A stretch of DNA of 64,000 nucleotides from Paenibacillus sp. CAA11 (GTDB lineage Bacteria > Bacillota > Bacilli > Paenibacillales > Paenibacillaceae), in NCBI RefSeq assembly GCF_003060825.1, contig NZ_CP028922.1, positions 325,001-389,000 of the forward strand. Direction: 5' to 3'. The first letter of the stretch is position 1. Each line of letters starts with the position of its first letter. The position numbers were made by a program, and so were the translations under genes. Positions 54,918 to 63,895 of this stretch are shown piece by piece. The notes under the pieces were generated by a model. The model searched no databases and was not told the DNA's origin. It worked only from the letters and a program-made list of their open reading frames with translations.

Positions 54918-55922
54918 ATGGATAAATGGGAACAAATCGTCTCCGCAGATGGTTATTTGATACCGTACAACCTGAGCTTCAGGGAGTCATTGTACCAAGG
55001 GATGAACGGAAGACATGTGGAACGGTTCAAATTGGCGTCCGATGCAGAGACAAGCTATATCTTTAAGCCGGTCACGCAGGTGGGGCAGGCGGAGCGGGAA
55101 GTCTGGGTATATGAAAATGTGCTTCCCTTGCTTCCGAAGATTTACCCGAGACTGCTGGCGAGGTCCTTAGATCCGGCGGCAGGCTGGATGATCTATGAGG
55201 ATCTCGGGCACCTAAGTCATGATCATGGGCCCGAAGATCTGAACGCCGTAATAGAGGCGATGGCTCAGTGGCACCGCCTGCCAACGGATAGCTGGATAGG
55301 TGCAAGACTTGTTCCGCCCAAGCCAAGGGTTGAGGCCATGGCGGGCGAGCTGCTCCAGCAGGAAGCCAAGGTAGCGGGCTTCATGAAAGAGCTGCATTTG
55401 CCGGGGCGGTTGCTGGGTGATATTGCTGAAATTAGTTCAGGATTAGGTAGGAACCATGTTCCCTTGGTTCTGTCGCATGGAGATCTTCATGCAGGCAACT
55501 ACACAAGAATAGAGGGGCGGCTGTATGTGCTCGATTGGGAGCATGTACATCTGAACACGCCCTATTGGGATTTGTATCATGTGCTGGACATGTCTCATCC
55601 CATCTTTCCGCGTAAGGCTCCGCTGACCCACAAGGTGAGAGACCGGCTGCTGCGGAGGTATTGGCAGCTGTATGTACCTCGCAGCAGTGATGCATCCGGC
55701 CGTATATTTGCCAGGGAATATTATCTATTTGCCATGGTATTCTCGCTGTGGATGCTCTTGCTGATCGACAAGGACCTCTCTCACGGAGGAGGACCCTGGT
55801 CTTCGGATCAGCTTCGGATACAGCAGGAGGAGACAAAATATAGCCTGCGGAGCTGCGCCCGCAGCTTGATGGAAAGCGACAAGGCGGCTTCTGGCGGTAA
55901 GAATAATGAAGCTGCTGGATAA
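54918..55922 (+). CDS. Aminoglycoside phosphotransferase-fold kinase, CotS-like
   Basis: About 334 residues. The APH/ChoK fold is seen from WMIYEDLGHLSHDHG, the catalytic loop VPLVLSHGDLHAGNYTRIEG (H-G-D-x-x-x-x-N) and the metal Asp in LYVLDWEHVHLNTPYWDLYH. Such kinases phosphorylate small molecules or sugars. It ends about 20 bases before a glycosyltransferase gene; the B. subtilis spore-coat pair CotS (same fold) and CotSA (glycosyltransferase) is a plausible parallel, as inference. Start chosen at ATG 54918; GTG and ATG codons just upstream are possible. Confidence 0.8.
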   Translation: MDKWEQIVSADGYLIPYNLSFRESLYQGMNGRHVERFKLASDAETSYIFKPVTQVGQAEREVWVYENVLPLLPKIYPRLLARSLDPAAGWMIYEDLGHLSHDHGPEDLNAVIEAMAQWHRLPTDSWIGARLVPPKPRVEAMAGELLQQEAKVAGFMKELHLPGRLLGDIAEISSGLGRNHVPLVLSHGDLHAGNYTRIEGRLYVLDWEHVHLNTPYWDLYHVLDMSHPIFPRKAPLTHKVRDRLLRRYWQLYVPRSSDASGRIFAREYYLFAMVFSLWMLLLIDKDLSHGGGPWSSDQLRIQQEETKYSLRSCARSLMESDKAASGGKNNEAAG

Positions 55923-55942
55923 ACTAGGGTAAGGTGATGAAG

Positions 55943-56950
55943 ATGAGCAAAGTTGGATTAGTAATGCGAAAAATTCAGTTCACGGAGGCCCAAGGCCCTA
56001 GGGTATTTGCAGAACGGTTACAGGCAATTGGCCGTGAGCTGGGTGTAGAGATTGTATTCATTTCTCCTGAAAGACATGTAAGCGGCCATGACTGGCTGCC
56101 AGGCTATGAGCATGAGAAGGGTGACCTCGTAAACTACGATATTGTGCTGGACCAGATTTATGCGCAAGGAATTGAGCATGTTATATACACGGTGTCTGGT
56201 TTTACCTTTTTGAAGATGTTTATCAAGAATAGCGTCCTCTTCCCGCACAGCTTTCCCGACCCGGCCCTAACCGGGTATGAAATGATGAAGCCGTTCTACA
56301 CGATGGTAGATAAGGCGGTCGTGCAAACTGACTTTCTGAAGCGGCAGCTCGCCTCCCAGTTCGGGGTGACAGACACCACGGTTATACCTATAGGCTTCAG
56401 TGAGAGCCTGGCGGAGAAGCACTTCGACCCCAGTCAGGTTGTAGAAAACAGAATTCTGTGGATCGGCAGGGATGAAGAGAACCGCCGCCCCGATCTGGTG
56501 CTGGAATATGCACGGCGCAACCCAGACAAGGAAGTGTTTATGGTGTTTGGGGGCGAAAGATACAGGGAGAGCACTAAGAAATATGATATTCCCGGCAATG
56601 TGAAGCTGCGCTTCGCGTTAACCCAGTCTCAGGTGTTCGAGCTGATGAACTCGGCCAAGGTATATTGGAGCTGCTCCAAATTCGATACCTTCGCGATGCC
56701 GCTTACCGAAGCGCTCGCCATGGGGAAGATTGTTGTGAAGCCGGAACATCCTTGTTATGACCATATCAGCTCCAGCCATGCCTTTGCAGGGAATGAGAAG
56801 AACTGGTTCGAGCTGGTGAATATGGCGGCTGCTTCTCCGCGGAGTTGGTCTGCCGAGAACCGGGACTATGCCTTTGAGAAATTCTCCAGCCGCGTCATGA
56901 AGGAGGGCTACCAAAGCTTCTTCAGCTCTTGGTTAAGCACAACCAGATAA
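55943..56950 (+). CDS. GT4-type glycosyltransferase
   Basis: About 335 residues with a GT-B layout. The C-terminal nucleotide-sugar domain has NRILWIGRDEENRRPDLVLE, VFMVFGGERY, YWSCSKFDTFAMPLTEALAM (the E-x7-E-like region) and GKIVVKPEHPC. The N-terminal domain is short and starts GLVMRKIQFTEAQGPRVFAE. AAGGTGAT lies 5-6 bases before ATG 55943. In an operon with the kinase-like gene. Acceptor and donor unknown; spore coat or cell-wall glycan is possible. Confidence 0.83.
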   Translation: MSKVGLVMRKIQFTEAQGPRVFAERLQAIGRELGVEIVFISPERHVSGHDWLPGYEHEKGDLVNYDIVLDQIYAQGIEHVIYTVSGFTFLKMFIKNSVLFPHSFPDPALTGYEMMKPFYTMVDKAVVQTDFLKRQLASQFGVTDTTVIPIGFSESLAEKHFDPSQVVENRILWIGRDEENRRPDLVLEYARRNPDKEVFMVFGGERYRESTKKYDIPGNVKLRFALTQSQVFELMNSAKVYWSCSKFDTFAMPLTEALAMGKIVVKPEHPCYDHISSSHAFAGNEKNWFELVNMAAASPRSWSAENRDYAFEKFSSRVMKEGYQSFFSSWLSTTR

Positions 56951-56979
56951 AAATATAGGTAGTGAGAAGTACTAGGAAC

Positions 56980-57774
56980 TCAGCTTTTAAGCATGGAATA
57001 GGCTCGTTCGATAATCGTACTGGATTGGCGTTCCCAGCTGAGAATATGTTGCTGCTGAGCACTTGCCTCGCGCAGCTTGGCAGCAGCTGACGTTAACGCT
57101 AGGAGCGCCTGCGCAGCGCTTCCTTGCTTGACGGCTGCATGGAAGGACTTCCAAGCCGCGCTCCTTCCCTTCTTCAAGGAAGAAATGTCAGCTTGTGCTG
57201 TCTGAACCTTCTTCTTGAGCGGTGAAATTTCGTCCAGCACAGCCTTGATTCGCTTTACCTCGGCTGCCGCAGCCTTCTTGGCGGTGCGAAGGGCGGCTTG
57301 TCTGCTCTTGATATCAGCCTGTGCCTGTTTCACGGAAGGCTTTAAGCGGTTGATCTGCAAACGAAGCAGATCGGCCGCTTTCTTGTCTTTGCGGGAGTTG
57401 GCTGCTTTCAGCCGCTCGCTCAGCGATTTGCTGCGGGCAAGCAAGGGGGCGTGGCGGCTCTGGGCTGCTTTGAGCTCGGCTTCAAGCTGTCTGACCTCAG
57501 AACTACCGACAAGCTTTAATTTCTCCCGCACGGACTTCAGCTTAAGATTGTTGGCCTTGCAGACGGCTTGAATAGCAGCGTCTGTCGTTGTAAGGGCCAG
57601 CTCCATGCCCTGCAGGGTACTATAAGCAGCATCCAAGGAAGTTAGTTCGGGATTGGATAGCTCTGTCGTCTCCGCTTCAGCTGTGAGAGGCTGGGCAGCG
57701 GCGCCCAGGATAGAGATGAACAGAAGCAAGGGGAGCAGCCTGAGGAATGAGCGGGTACAGCGTGTAATAAACAT
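56980..57774 (-). CDS. Secreted coiled-coil protein, paralogue B
   Basis: 264 residues. Signal peptide (about 1-33, ending PLTAEA) and then a long, Lys/Ala-rich coiled coil: VRQLEAELKAAQSRHAPLLA, LKPSVKQAQADIKSRQAALR, AEVKRIKAVLDEISPLKKKV, and the end block AAWKSFHAAVKQGSAAQALL. It shares layout and end block with the protein at 36652. AAGGAGG precedes the ATG, and the same kind of leader hairpin ends about 49 bases upstream. Function unknown. Confidence 0.75.
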   Translation of the reverse strand: MFITRCTRSFLRLLPLLLFISILGAAAQPLTAEAETTELSNPELTSLDAAYSTLQGMELALTTTDAAIQAVCKANNLKLKSVREKLKLVGSSEVRQLEAELKAAQSRHAPLLARSKSLSERLKAANSRKDKKAADLLRLQINRLKPSVKQAQADIKSRQAALRTAKKAAAAEVKRIKAVLDEISPLKKKVQTAQADISSLKKGRSAAWKSFHAAVKQGSAAQALLALTSAAAKLREASAQQQHILSWERQSSTIIERAYSMLKS

Positions 57775-57822
57775 GGGGAAACCTCCTTATAAATACAAAA
57801 TGAAATTGGACAAGATGCACGC

Positions 57823-57876
57823 AAAAAAGCACCACAGGAGAGCAGCGCCTTATGGCGGCTCTTACGTGGTGCTTCC
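57823..57876 (-). promoter_or_regulatory. Terminator-like leader hairpin of paralogue B
   Basis: On the minus strand GGAAGCACCAC pairs with GTGGTGCTT around a GAGCCGCC ... GGCGCTGCTC inner stem, then TTTTTTGCG. The ends are identical to those of the leader at 37515-37568. It could also end transcription of the 49-residue gene upstream. Confidence 0.65.
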
Positions 57877-58004
57877 AACGTGATAACATTAAGTTATTTG
57901 CTGTTACCAATTATATACAGACCTCAGGTAGAAGTCAATGAAAAACGAACTTATGTTCTAGTTTGATTTGTCTCTGAAGTTTAATCGCCTAGATTGCTTT
58001 GGGT

Positions 58005-58154
58005 TTAGGCTTGTTCTTTCACCAGGGCAGGTCCAAGGTTCTCAAGCTTCCGGATGATCTCCTTCTGCCACTTCAAATCACCGAGCTGAACCGCGAGATT
58101 CAGAAGATCCAGATAGTCATCAACTTGTAGTGTGCATCTTTGAACAGTCTTCAT
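58005..58154 (-). CDS. Small 49-residue protein under a Fur box
   Basis: An intact frame of 49 codons with ATG at 58154, preceded by GGAGAG at good spacing. The protein begins MKTVQRCTLQVDDYLDLLNL and continues AVQLGDLKWQKEIIRKLENL, then GPALVKEQA. It is amphipathic and helical with no TM segment or signal peptide. A near-consensus Fur box (58212-58230) overlaps a possible promoter (TTGATA, 18 bases, GATATA), so it should be made under iron limitation. It does not resemble the Fur-regulated basic proteins FbpA or FbpB as I remember them. No family recognised; a small regulator or sRNA partner is possible. Confidence 0.7.
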   Translation of the reverse strand: MKTVQRCTLQVDDYLDLLNLAVQLGDLKWQKEIIRKLENLGPALVKEQA

Positions 58155-58211
58155 TAATCAGGTCTCTCCTTTGGAAGTAACTAAGAATCACAGATTAAGT
58201 TCTATATCGCC

Positions 58212-58230
58212 AATAATGATAATCATTATC
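58212..58230. promoter_or_regulatory. Fur box
   Basis: AATAATGATAATCATTATC matches the 19-base Fur consensus GATAATGATAATCATTATC at 18 positions and is a near-perfect palindrome. It is 58 bases upstream of the small minus-strand gene and 167 bases upstream of the plus-strand channel gene, so the former is the more likely target. Confidence 0.88.
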
Positions 58231-58396
58231 AAATTCTTTTTTTATATTATGCACTAATTTTCAGGATTTGCAAAGTTAAAAGTGGGAAAAGTCATAGATA
58301 ATTATGAGAAATTCATGAATACGGTTCCTTCAGACAGGTTTCATGAAGCAAAGTTTGTGTTATAGTACGGGAAATAACTGTTAATGCGGAGGGACC

Positions 58397-59200
58397 ATGG
58401 AGACAGAATCTTTATTTAAAGTTGAGGAGCTGGCTTTAAAGAAGCACAAAATTTTCAAGCAAAGCTGGATTCGTTATCTCGCGCGCTCTATGCTGGCCAG
58501 TATGTTTATTGGCTTCGGCGTCATCGTGGCCTTTAAGACAGGCAACTTTTTCTATTTAGAGCACTCCCCGCTGACCTATCCAATGGCAGCCATAACATTT
58601 GGGGCGGCCATAATTCTGATCGCTTACGGCGGTGGAGACCTGTTTACCGGGAACACCTTTTATTATACTTATGCTGCGCTGCGCAAACGGCTGGGCTGGG
58701 GAGAGGTGCTCAAGCTGTGGGGCTCAAGCTATTTAGGGAATATCTTTGGTGCGTCGGCCTTTGCACTGTTGATCTTCTTAACCGGGCTTTTCAATGATTC
58801 GTCGGTTAACGGCTTTCTCTTAAGTGTTGTGGAGCATAAAATGCATGCACCGACTATGGAGCTCTTCTTCCGGGCGATTCTCTGTAATTGGCTTGTCTGC
58901 CTGGCGTTCTTCATTCCGATGTCGCTCCAGGGCGACGGGGCGAAGATGTTCGCCATGATGCTGTTCGTGTTCTGCTTTTTCATATCGGGATATGAACACA
59001 GCATCGCCAACATGTGCACATTTGCCATTGCGCTTGTGCTGAATCATCCGGGCACGATCTCCTTCGAAGGCGTGGTGTACAACCTGATTCCGGTAACTCT
59101 CGGCAATCTGGTTGGCGGCGTATTGCTGATGGGCTTCATGTATTATTTCGTGAACAAGCCGTTCCTGGATGAGGAGCAAAGCAGAAATAAACTTCATTAA
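58397..59200 (+). CDS. Formate/nitrite transporter (FNT) family channel
   Basis: 267-residue membrane protein of the FocA/NirC family with six TM segments. Family features: LARSMLASMFIGFGVIVAF, PMAAITFGAAIILIAYGGGD, LFTGNTFYYTYAAL, WGSSYLGNIFGASAFALL, LCNWLVCLAFFIPMS, GYEHSIANMCTFAIALVLNH and LIPVTLGNLVGGVLLMGFMY. The conserved channel His is in the GYEHSIANM segment. GGAGGGACC precedes the ATG. Formate, nitrite or another monovalent anion is the likely cargo. The next gene follows 18 bases later. Confidence 0.9.
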   Translation: METESLFKVEELALKKHKIFKQSWIRYLARSMLASMFIGFGVIVAFKTGNFFYLEHSPLTYPMAAITFGAAIILIAYGGGDLFTGNTFYYTYAALRKRLGWGEVLKLWGSSYLGNIFGASAFALLIFLTGLFNDSSVNGFLLSVVEHKMHAPTMELFFRAILCNWLVCLAFFIPMSLQGDGAKMFAMMLFVFCFFISGYEHSIANMCTFAIALVLNHPGTISFEGVVYNLIPVTLGNLVGGVLLMGFMYYFVNKPFLDEEQSRNKLH

Positions 59201-59218
59201 GCATTAGAGGGGGACAAG

Positions 59219-59698
59219 ATGAAGGAACATCAACTAGGGGCTGCGCTGTCTGAACTGCTCAGCGGGCAGAATCTGAAGGACAAGCAGGGGGAAGCGATGA
59301 TGCTTCTTACAACCGATGAGGATGGATGGCCGCATGTGGCGATGATTAGTGTTGGAGAAATCGTAGCTTTAGAGGACGGCAGCTTGCGCATCGGCTTATG
59401 GCCAGGCACCGCCACCAGCAGCAATATTCGGCGGACGGGCAAGGCGACGCTGGCAGTCTTCTATAGCGGAAGCGCCCATTATGTTCGGTTGGCTTTATCG
59501 CCGCTTACGGCATCCAGCGAGTCTGCCTATCCTCGGGATCGTTATGCGGCTGAAGTCGTAGCAGCCAAAGAGGACAAGGCGAAGTACGCAGACATCATCA
59601 GCGGGGTAACCATTCGTCTGAAGGAGCCGGAGGAAGTCATTGCTCGCTGGCAGGAGACTGTACGTGATCTGAAGGATGACTCAGTCAGGGATAGTTGA
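59219..59698 (+). CDS. Pyridoxamine 5'-phosphate oxidase-like flavin-binding protein
   Basis: 159 residues of split-barrel fold: AMMLLTTDEDGWPHVAMISV, LRIGLWPGTATSSNIRRTGK and ATLAVFYSGSAHYVRLALSP. Such proteins bind FMN, F420 or heme and include reductases of unknown substrate. AGAGGGGGACAAG precedes the ATG, and the spacing suggests co-transcription with the FNT channel gene. Confidence 0.8.
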   Translation: MKEHQLGAALSELLSGQNLKDKQGEAMMLLTTDEDGWPHVAMISVGEIVALEDGSLRIGLWPGTATSSNIRRTGKATLAVFYSGSAHYVRLALSPLTASSESAYPRDRYAAEVVAAKEDKAKYADIISGVTIRLKEPEEVIARWQETVRDLKDDSVRDS

Positions 59699-59743
59699 CA
59701 GTGAGATAGAGATCAGCAGCCATTCATTGGTGGGCTGTATAAA

Positions 59744-59783
59744 GGAGCACTGATCGGTACAATGGCCGAGAGGTGCTTTTTTG
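59744..59783 (+). terminator. Terminator of the FNT operon
   Basis: AGCAC-T-GATCGG ... GCCGA-GAG-GTGCT hairpin followed by TTTTTTGC. The 3' edge GGTGCTTTTTTGC equals that of the two coiled-coil gene leaders, probably by convergence. Confidence 0.75.
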
Positions 59784-59789
59784 CATCTA

Positions 59790-59896
59790 TTAATTAATAT
59801 ATTCATTAATATATTAGTGATGTTATTGACCTGAATGTGGAACCATGCTACATTATCTTTGCAAATGTATAGATTATTAATTAATAAAAACATTAA
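59790..59896 (+). promoter_or_regulatory. Promoter of the GH51 gene with flanking AT-rich operator-like repeats
   Basis: -35 TTGACC (59826-59831), 17 bases, -10 TACATT (59849-59854). Upstream, TTAATTAATATATTCATTAA (from 59790) and downstream ATTATTAATTAATAAAAACA (from 59873) are palindromic. TTAATAAAAA recurs at 62481-62490, in front of the ArsR-type regulator and GH27 genes, so it is a candidate operator of that regulator. Confidence 0.55.
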
Positions 59897-59907
59897 CAAA
59901 ATTATAA

Positions 59908-61437
<1,530 letters not shown>

Positions 61438-61454
61438 GGCTTCGTATAAGATGC

Positions 61455-61498
61455 AAAAAATGAAGCGGGAGCTTCTCTTCTCCCGCTTCATTTCGTTT
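61455..61498. terminator. Bidirectional terminator between abfA and the regulator
   Basis: AAATGAAGCGGGAG ... CTCCCGCTTCATTT stem; T-runs on both sides (ATTTCGTTT on plus, TTTTTTGC on minus). Confidence 0.9.
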
Positions 61499-62426
61499 AT
61501 TCAAGCGCTGCGGCTTGGACTAGCTTGTCATAATACAACCGAAGCACAATATCCTGGTTGTAGTTGCCGAAGCCTCTGCCGTACAGGGTCATTCCTCCGA
61601 TATTCTTGGCATTCTTCTCTACAGCCATGCGCAGGGTCCACTGCTTATCACGGACATTGATCTGGTTAAGCGTCACACCGGATAAGTAATGCCCGTCCAT
61701 GAACGAGCCTTCCTTGGTAATGGTCAGATGCTTGAGCAGTCCATATTGGTTGATGCGGTCCGGCCACCAAGCCGGGTTATATTTCCCGCGCCGGTCTCCG
61801 TAGTCTCCAGGACTTGTCCAAGTGCCGATGTACACCTCATTCAAGTAGAACGAGATATCGGACGGCCAGCTGTTATCGGTCAGAGGAGCTTCTGATGCGA
61901 TTTCCATCGTGATAACAAGCTCCAGTGGATCTTCGGTGGAGAGAAGGAAATTGGGCACCTTGTATTCCACAAAGCCTTCGTTGAACCATAAGATCTTGGC
62001 TTGGAAGCGTTCCGGATCGAAGAAATAACGGGGATCATCCAGTTCACCGATGAATTTGTCAGGGCTGGCAAGCCCGCAGGTCGGTTCTACCTGAAGATCA
62101 GTGTAGTGACCGATAGAAACTTCGGTCTGATGGAATTCACGGATGTGCTCCATCTTGCCGGGAAAGAGAATAAGCGCTTCTTCTACCTGCAGGCTGCAGA
62201 TCTTCTGTACGCCGCCCCTTCCGGGCTGCATGCTGGTGCTGATTAGGCCGGCTTTCTCCAGCTTTTTGATATGCATGGTCATGATGGCGCTCGTTAAGCC
62301 TACCGCTTCAGCAAGCTCACGAATATTCATAGGGCGCTTGGCCAACAGGTGAATAATTTTATGTCTGACACTGCTCGCAAGAGCTTCATATACAGGCAAA
62401 GATTTATCTGAAATATCAAGATTCAT
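61497..62426 (-). CDS. ArsR-type winged-helix regulator with large C-terminal sensor-like domain
   Basis: 309 residues. The N-terminal winged helix (about 10-85) has SVRHKIIHLLAKRPMNIREL, AEAVGLTSAIMTMHIKKLEK and AGLISTSMQPGRGG. The C-terminal 220 residues are beta-rich (FIGELDDPRYFFDPERFQAK, VPNFLLSTEDPLELVITMEI, YLNEVYIGTWTSPGDYGDRR, VTLNQINVRDKQWTLRMAVE) and look like a ligand-sensing or carbohydrate-binding fold. Lying between GH51 and GH27 genes, it is the likely local regulator of arabinoside use. Classical ArsR metal-binding residues are not apparent. Effector unknown. Confidence 0.82.
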   Translation of the reverse strand: MNLDISDKSLPVYEALASSVRHKIIHLLAKRPMNIRELAEAVGLTSAIMTMHIKKLEKAGLISTSMQPGRGGVQKICSLQVEEALILFPGKMEHIREFHQTEVSIGHYTDLQVEPTCGLASPDKFIGELDDPRYFFDPERFQAKILWFNEGFVEYKVPNFLLSTEDPLELVITMEIASEAPLTDNSWPSDISFYLNEVYIGTWTSPGDYGDRRGKYNPAWWPDRINQYGLLKHLTITKEGSFMDGHYLSGVTLNQINVRDKQWTLRMAVEKNAKNIGGMTLYGRGFGNYNQDIVLRLYYDKLVQAAALE

Positions 62427-62480
62427 GGGGGAGCCTCCAATAATAATCAGTCCTCATATATTAACAACTATATCTTTATA

Positions 62481-62512
62481 TTAATAAAAATACAAACGAT
62501 TTAATCGCTTTG
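62481..62512. promoter_or_regulatory. Divergent control region of regulator and GH27 gene
   Basis: TTAATAAAAA-TACAAAC (62481-62497) agrees at 14 of 17 positions with TTAATAAAAA-CATTAAC before GH51. It overlaps a dyad CAAACGATT-T-AATCGCTTTG (62493-62512). Candidate binding site for the ArsR-type regulator. Confidence 0.45.
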
Positions 62513-62538
62513 AAATGCAAAAAAGGGAGGAATTGTTC

Positions 62539-63825
62539 ATGAGGCACCATGAGCTGGCGGTAACACCGCCTTTGGGCTGGAATAGCTGGGATTGCTACGG
62601 GGCAAGTGTCACCGAGGAGGAAGTTCGGGGAAATGCCGAGTATATGGCCCGCAATTTGAAAGAATACGGCTGGGAGTATGTAGTGGTCGATATTCAGTGG
62701 TACGAACCGGGGGCGAATTCCTCTCGCTATCGTCCGTTTGTACCGCTGGAAATGGATGAGCATTCCCGCCTGATCCCCGCCTCTTGCCGGTTCCCTTCAG
62801 CGGCGGACGGACAAGGCTTTAAACCCCTCGCGGATTACGTCCATGACCTTGGTCTGAAATTCGGGATTCATATCATGCGGGGCATTCCAAGACAGGCGGT
62901 GCATGCCAATACTGCGATTAAGGGCACGCGCGTCAGGGCTCGTGATATTGCACACCCTAACTCGATATGTCCATGGAACACGGACATGTACGGGGTAGAT
63001 CCACAGGCGGAGGGAGCGCAAGCTTATTATGATTCCCTGTTTGAACTGTACGCACAGTGGGGCGTGGATTTTGTAAAAGTAGATGATATTGCCGATTCGC
63101 GCCTATATGGGTATCATGCGGGAGAAGTGGAGCTGATCCGCAAAGCGATTGACCGCTGCGGCAGAGAGATGGTGCTCAGCTTGTCGCCGGGCCCTGCCCA
63201 TCTCGATCAGGCTGAGCATCTGGCAGAGCATGCGAATATGTGGAGAATGACCGATGACTATTGGGATTACTGGGAGCTGCTGAAGGGCATGTTCGAACGC
63301 TGTGAGAAGTGGTATCCGCATGTGGGACCGGGACACTTCCCGGATTGTGACATGCTGCCGCTCGGCCATCTGGGGATCCGCTCTGTGGATGGCGGCGGGG
63401 ATCGCTTTACCCGCTTCACACCGGAGGAGCAAGTGACGATGATGACCCTGTGGTGCATCTTCAAGTCTCCGCTCATGTTCGGGGGAGAACTGCGGGATAA
63501 CGATGCCTGGACGCTCTCCCTGCTCACGAATCGGGACGTGCTGGAGGTGAACAAGCGGGGAATGGAGCCGCGGCCGCTGGTTCGGGAGGAGGATTTCACC
63601 GCCTGGATTTCCCGCGGGAAGGACGGATCAAGGTATGTAGCTGTCTTTAATCTCGGAGACGAGCCGATAATCCGTGAGCTTCCGCTTCCGCTCATAGAGC
63701 AGAATGGCTTTATCTGCCGGACAGCCAAGGAGCTGTGGAGCGGCCGGATAACGGATGTTGAGGCCGGCTGTCCATTCGAGCTTCCCGCACACGGAGCGCA
63801 GCTTTACCGGCTCGAAGGCTTGTAA
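62539..63825 (+). CDS. GH27 family glycosidase (alpha-galactosidase or beta-L-arabinopyranosidase)
   Basis: 428 residues, cytosolic. GH27 features: VTPPLGWNSWDCYGASVTEE, YVVVDIQWYEPG, GLKFGIHIMRGIPRQA, nucleophile Asp182 in VDFVKVDDIADS and acid/base Asp239/240 in WRMTDDYWDYW. The C-terminal beta domain ends HGAQLYRLEGL. The family hydrolyses alpha-galactosides, and some members prefer the stereochemically similar beta-L-arabinopyranosides; GH51 next door makes the latter worth testing. The start is ATG 62539 after GGGAGGAATTGTTC; the frame from 62515 lacks a site. Confidence 0.9.
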   Translation: MRHHELAVTPPLGWNSWDCYGASVTEEEVRGNAEYMARNLKEYGWEYVVVDIQWYEPGANSSRYRPFVPLEMDEHSRLIPASCRFPSAADGQGFKPLADYVHDLGLKFGIHIMRGIPRQAVHANTAIKGTRVRARDIAHPNSICPWNTDMYGVDPQAEGAQAYYDSLFELYAQWGVDFVKVDDIADSRLYGYHAGEVELIRKAIDRCGREMVLSLSPGPAHLDQAEHLAEHANMWRMTDDYWDYWELLKGMFERCEKWYPHVGPGHFPDCDMLPLGHLGIRSVDGGGDRFTRFTPEEQVTMMTLWCIFKSPLMFGGELRDNDAWTLSLLTNRDVLEVNKRGMEPRPLVREEDFTAWISRGKDGSRYVAVFNLGDEPIIRELPLPLIEQNGFICRTAKELWSGRITDVEAGCPFELPAHGAQLYRLEGL

Positions 63826-63838
63826 AAGGACAATCTTC

Positions 63839-63875
63839 AAGGCTTCAGGGACATGTATCCCCTGAAGCCTTTTTC
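63839..63875 (+). terminator. Terminator of the GH27 gene
   Basis: AAGGCTTCAGG ... CCTGAAGCCTT stem followed by TTTT. Confidence 0.88.
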
Positions 63876-63895
63876 ACATCGTTTTTGGGTTGAAT

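Noticed and set aside
54639..54935. 98-codon minus-strand frame upstream of the kinase-like gene
   Set aside because: No ribosome binding site, odd His/Cys-rich start, and it overlaps the start of the plus-strand gene.
59744..59783. Third member of the GGAAGCACC leader family
   Set aside because: It shares only the 3' edge GGTGCTTTTTTGC; the 5' arm differs and it directly follows a gene end, so an ordinary terminator is enough.
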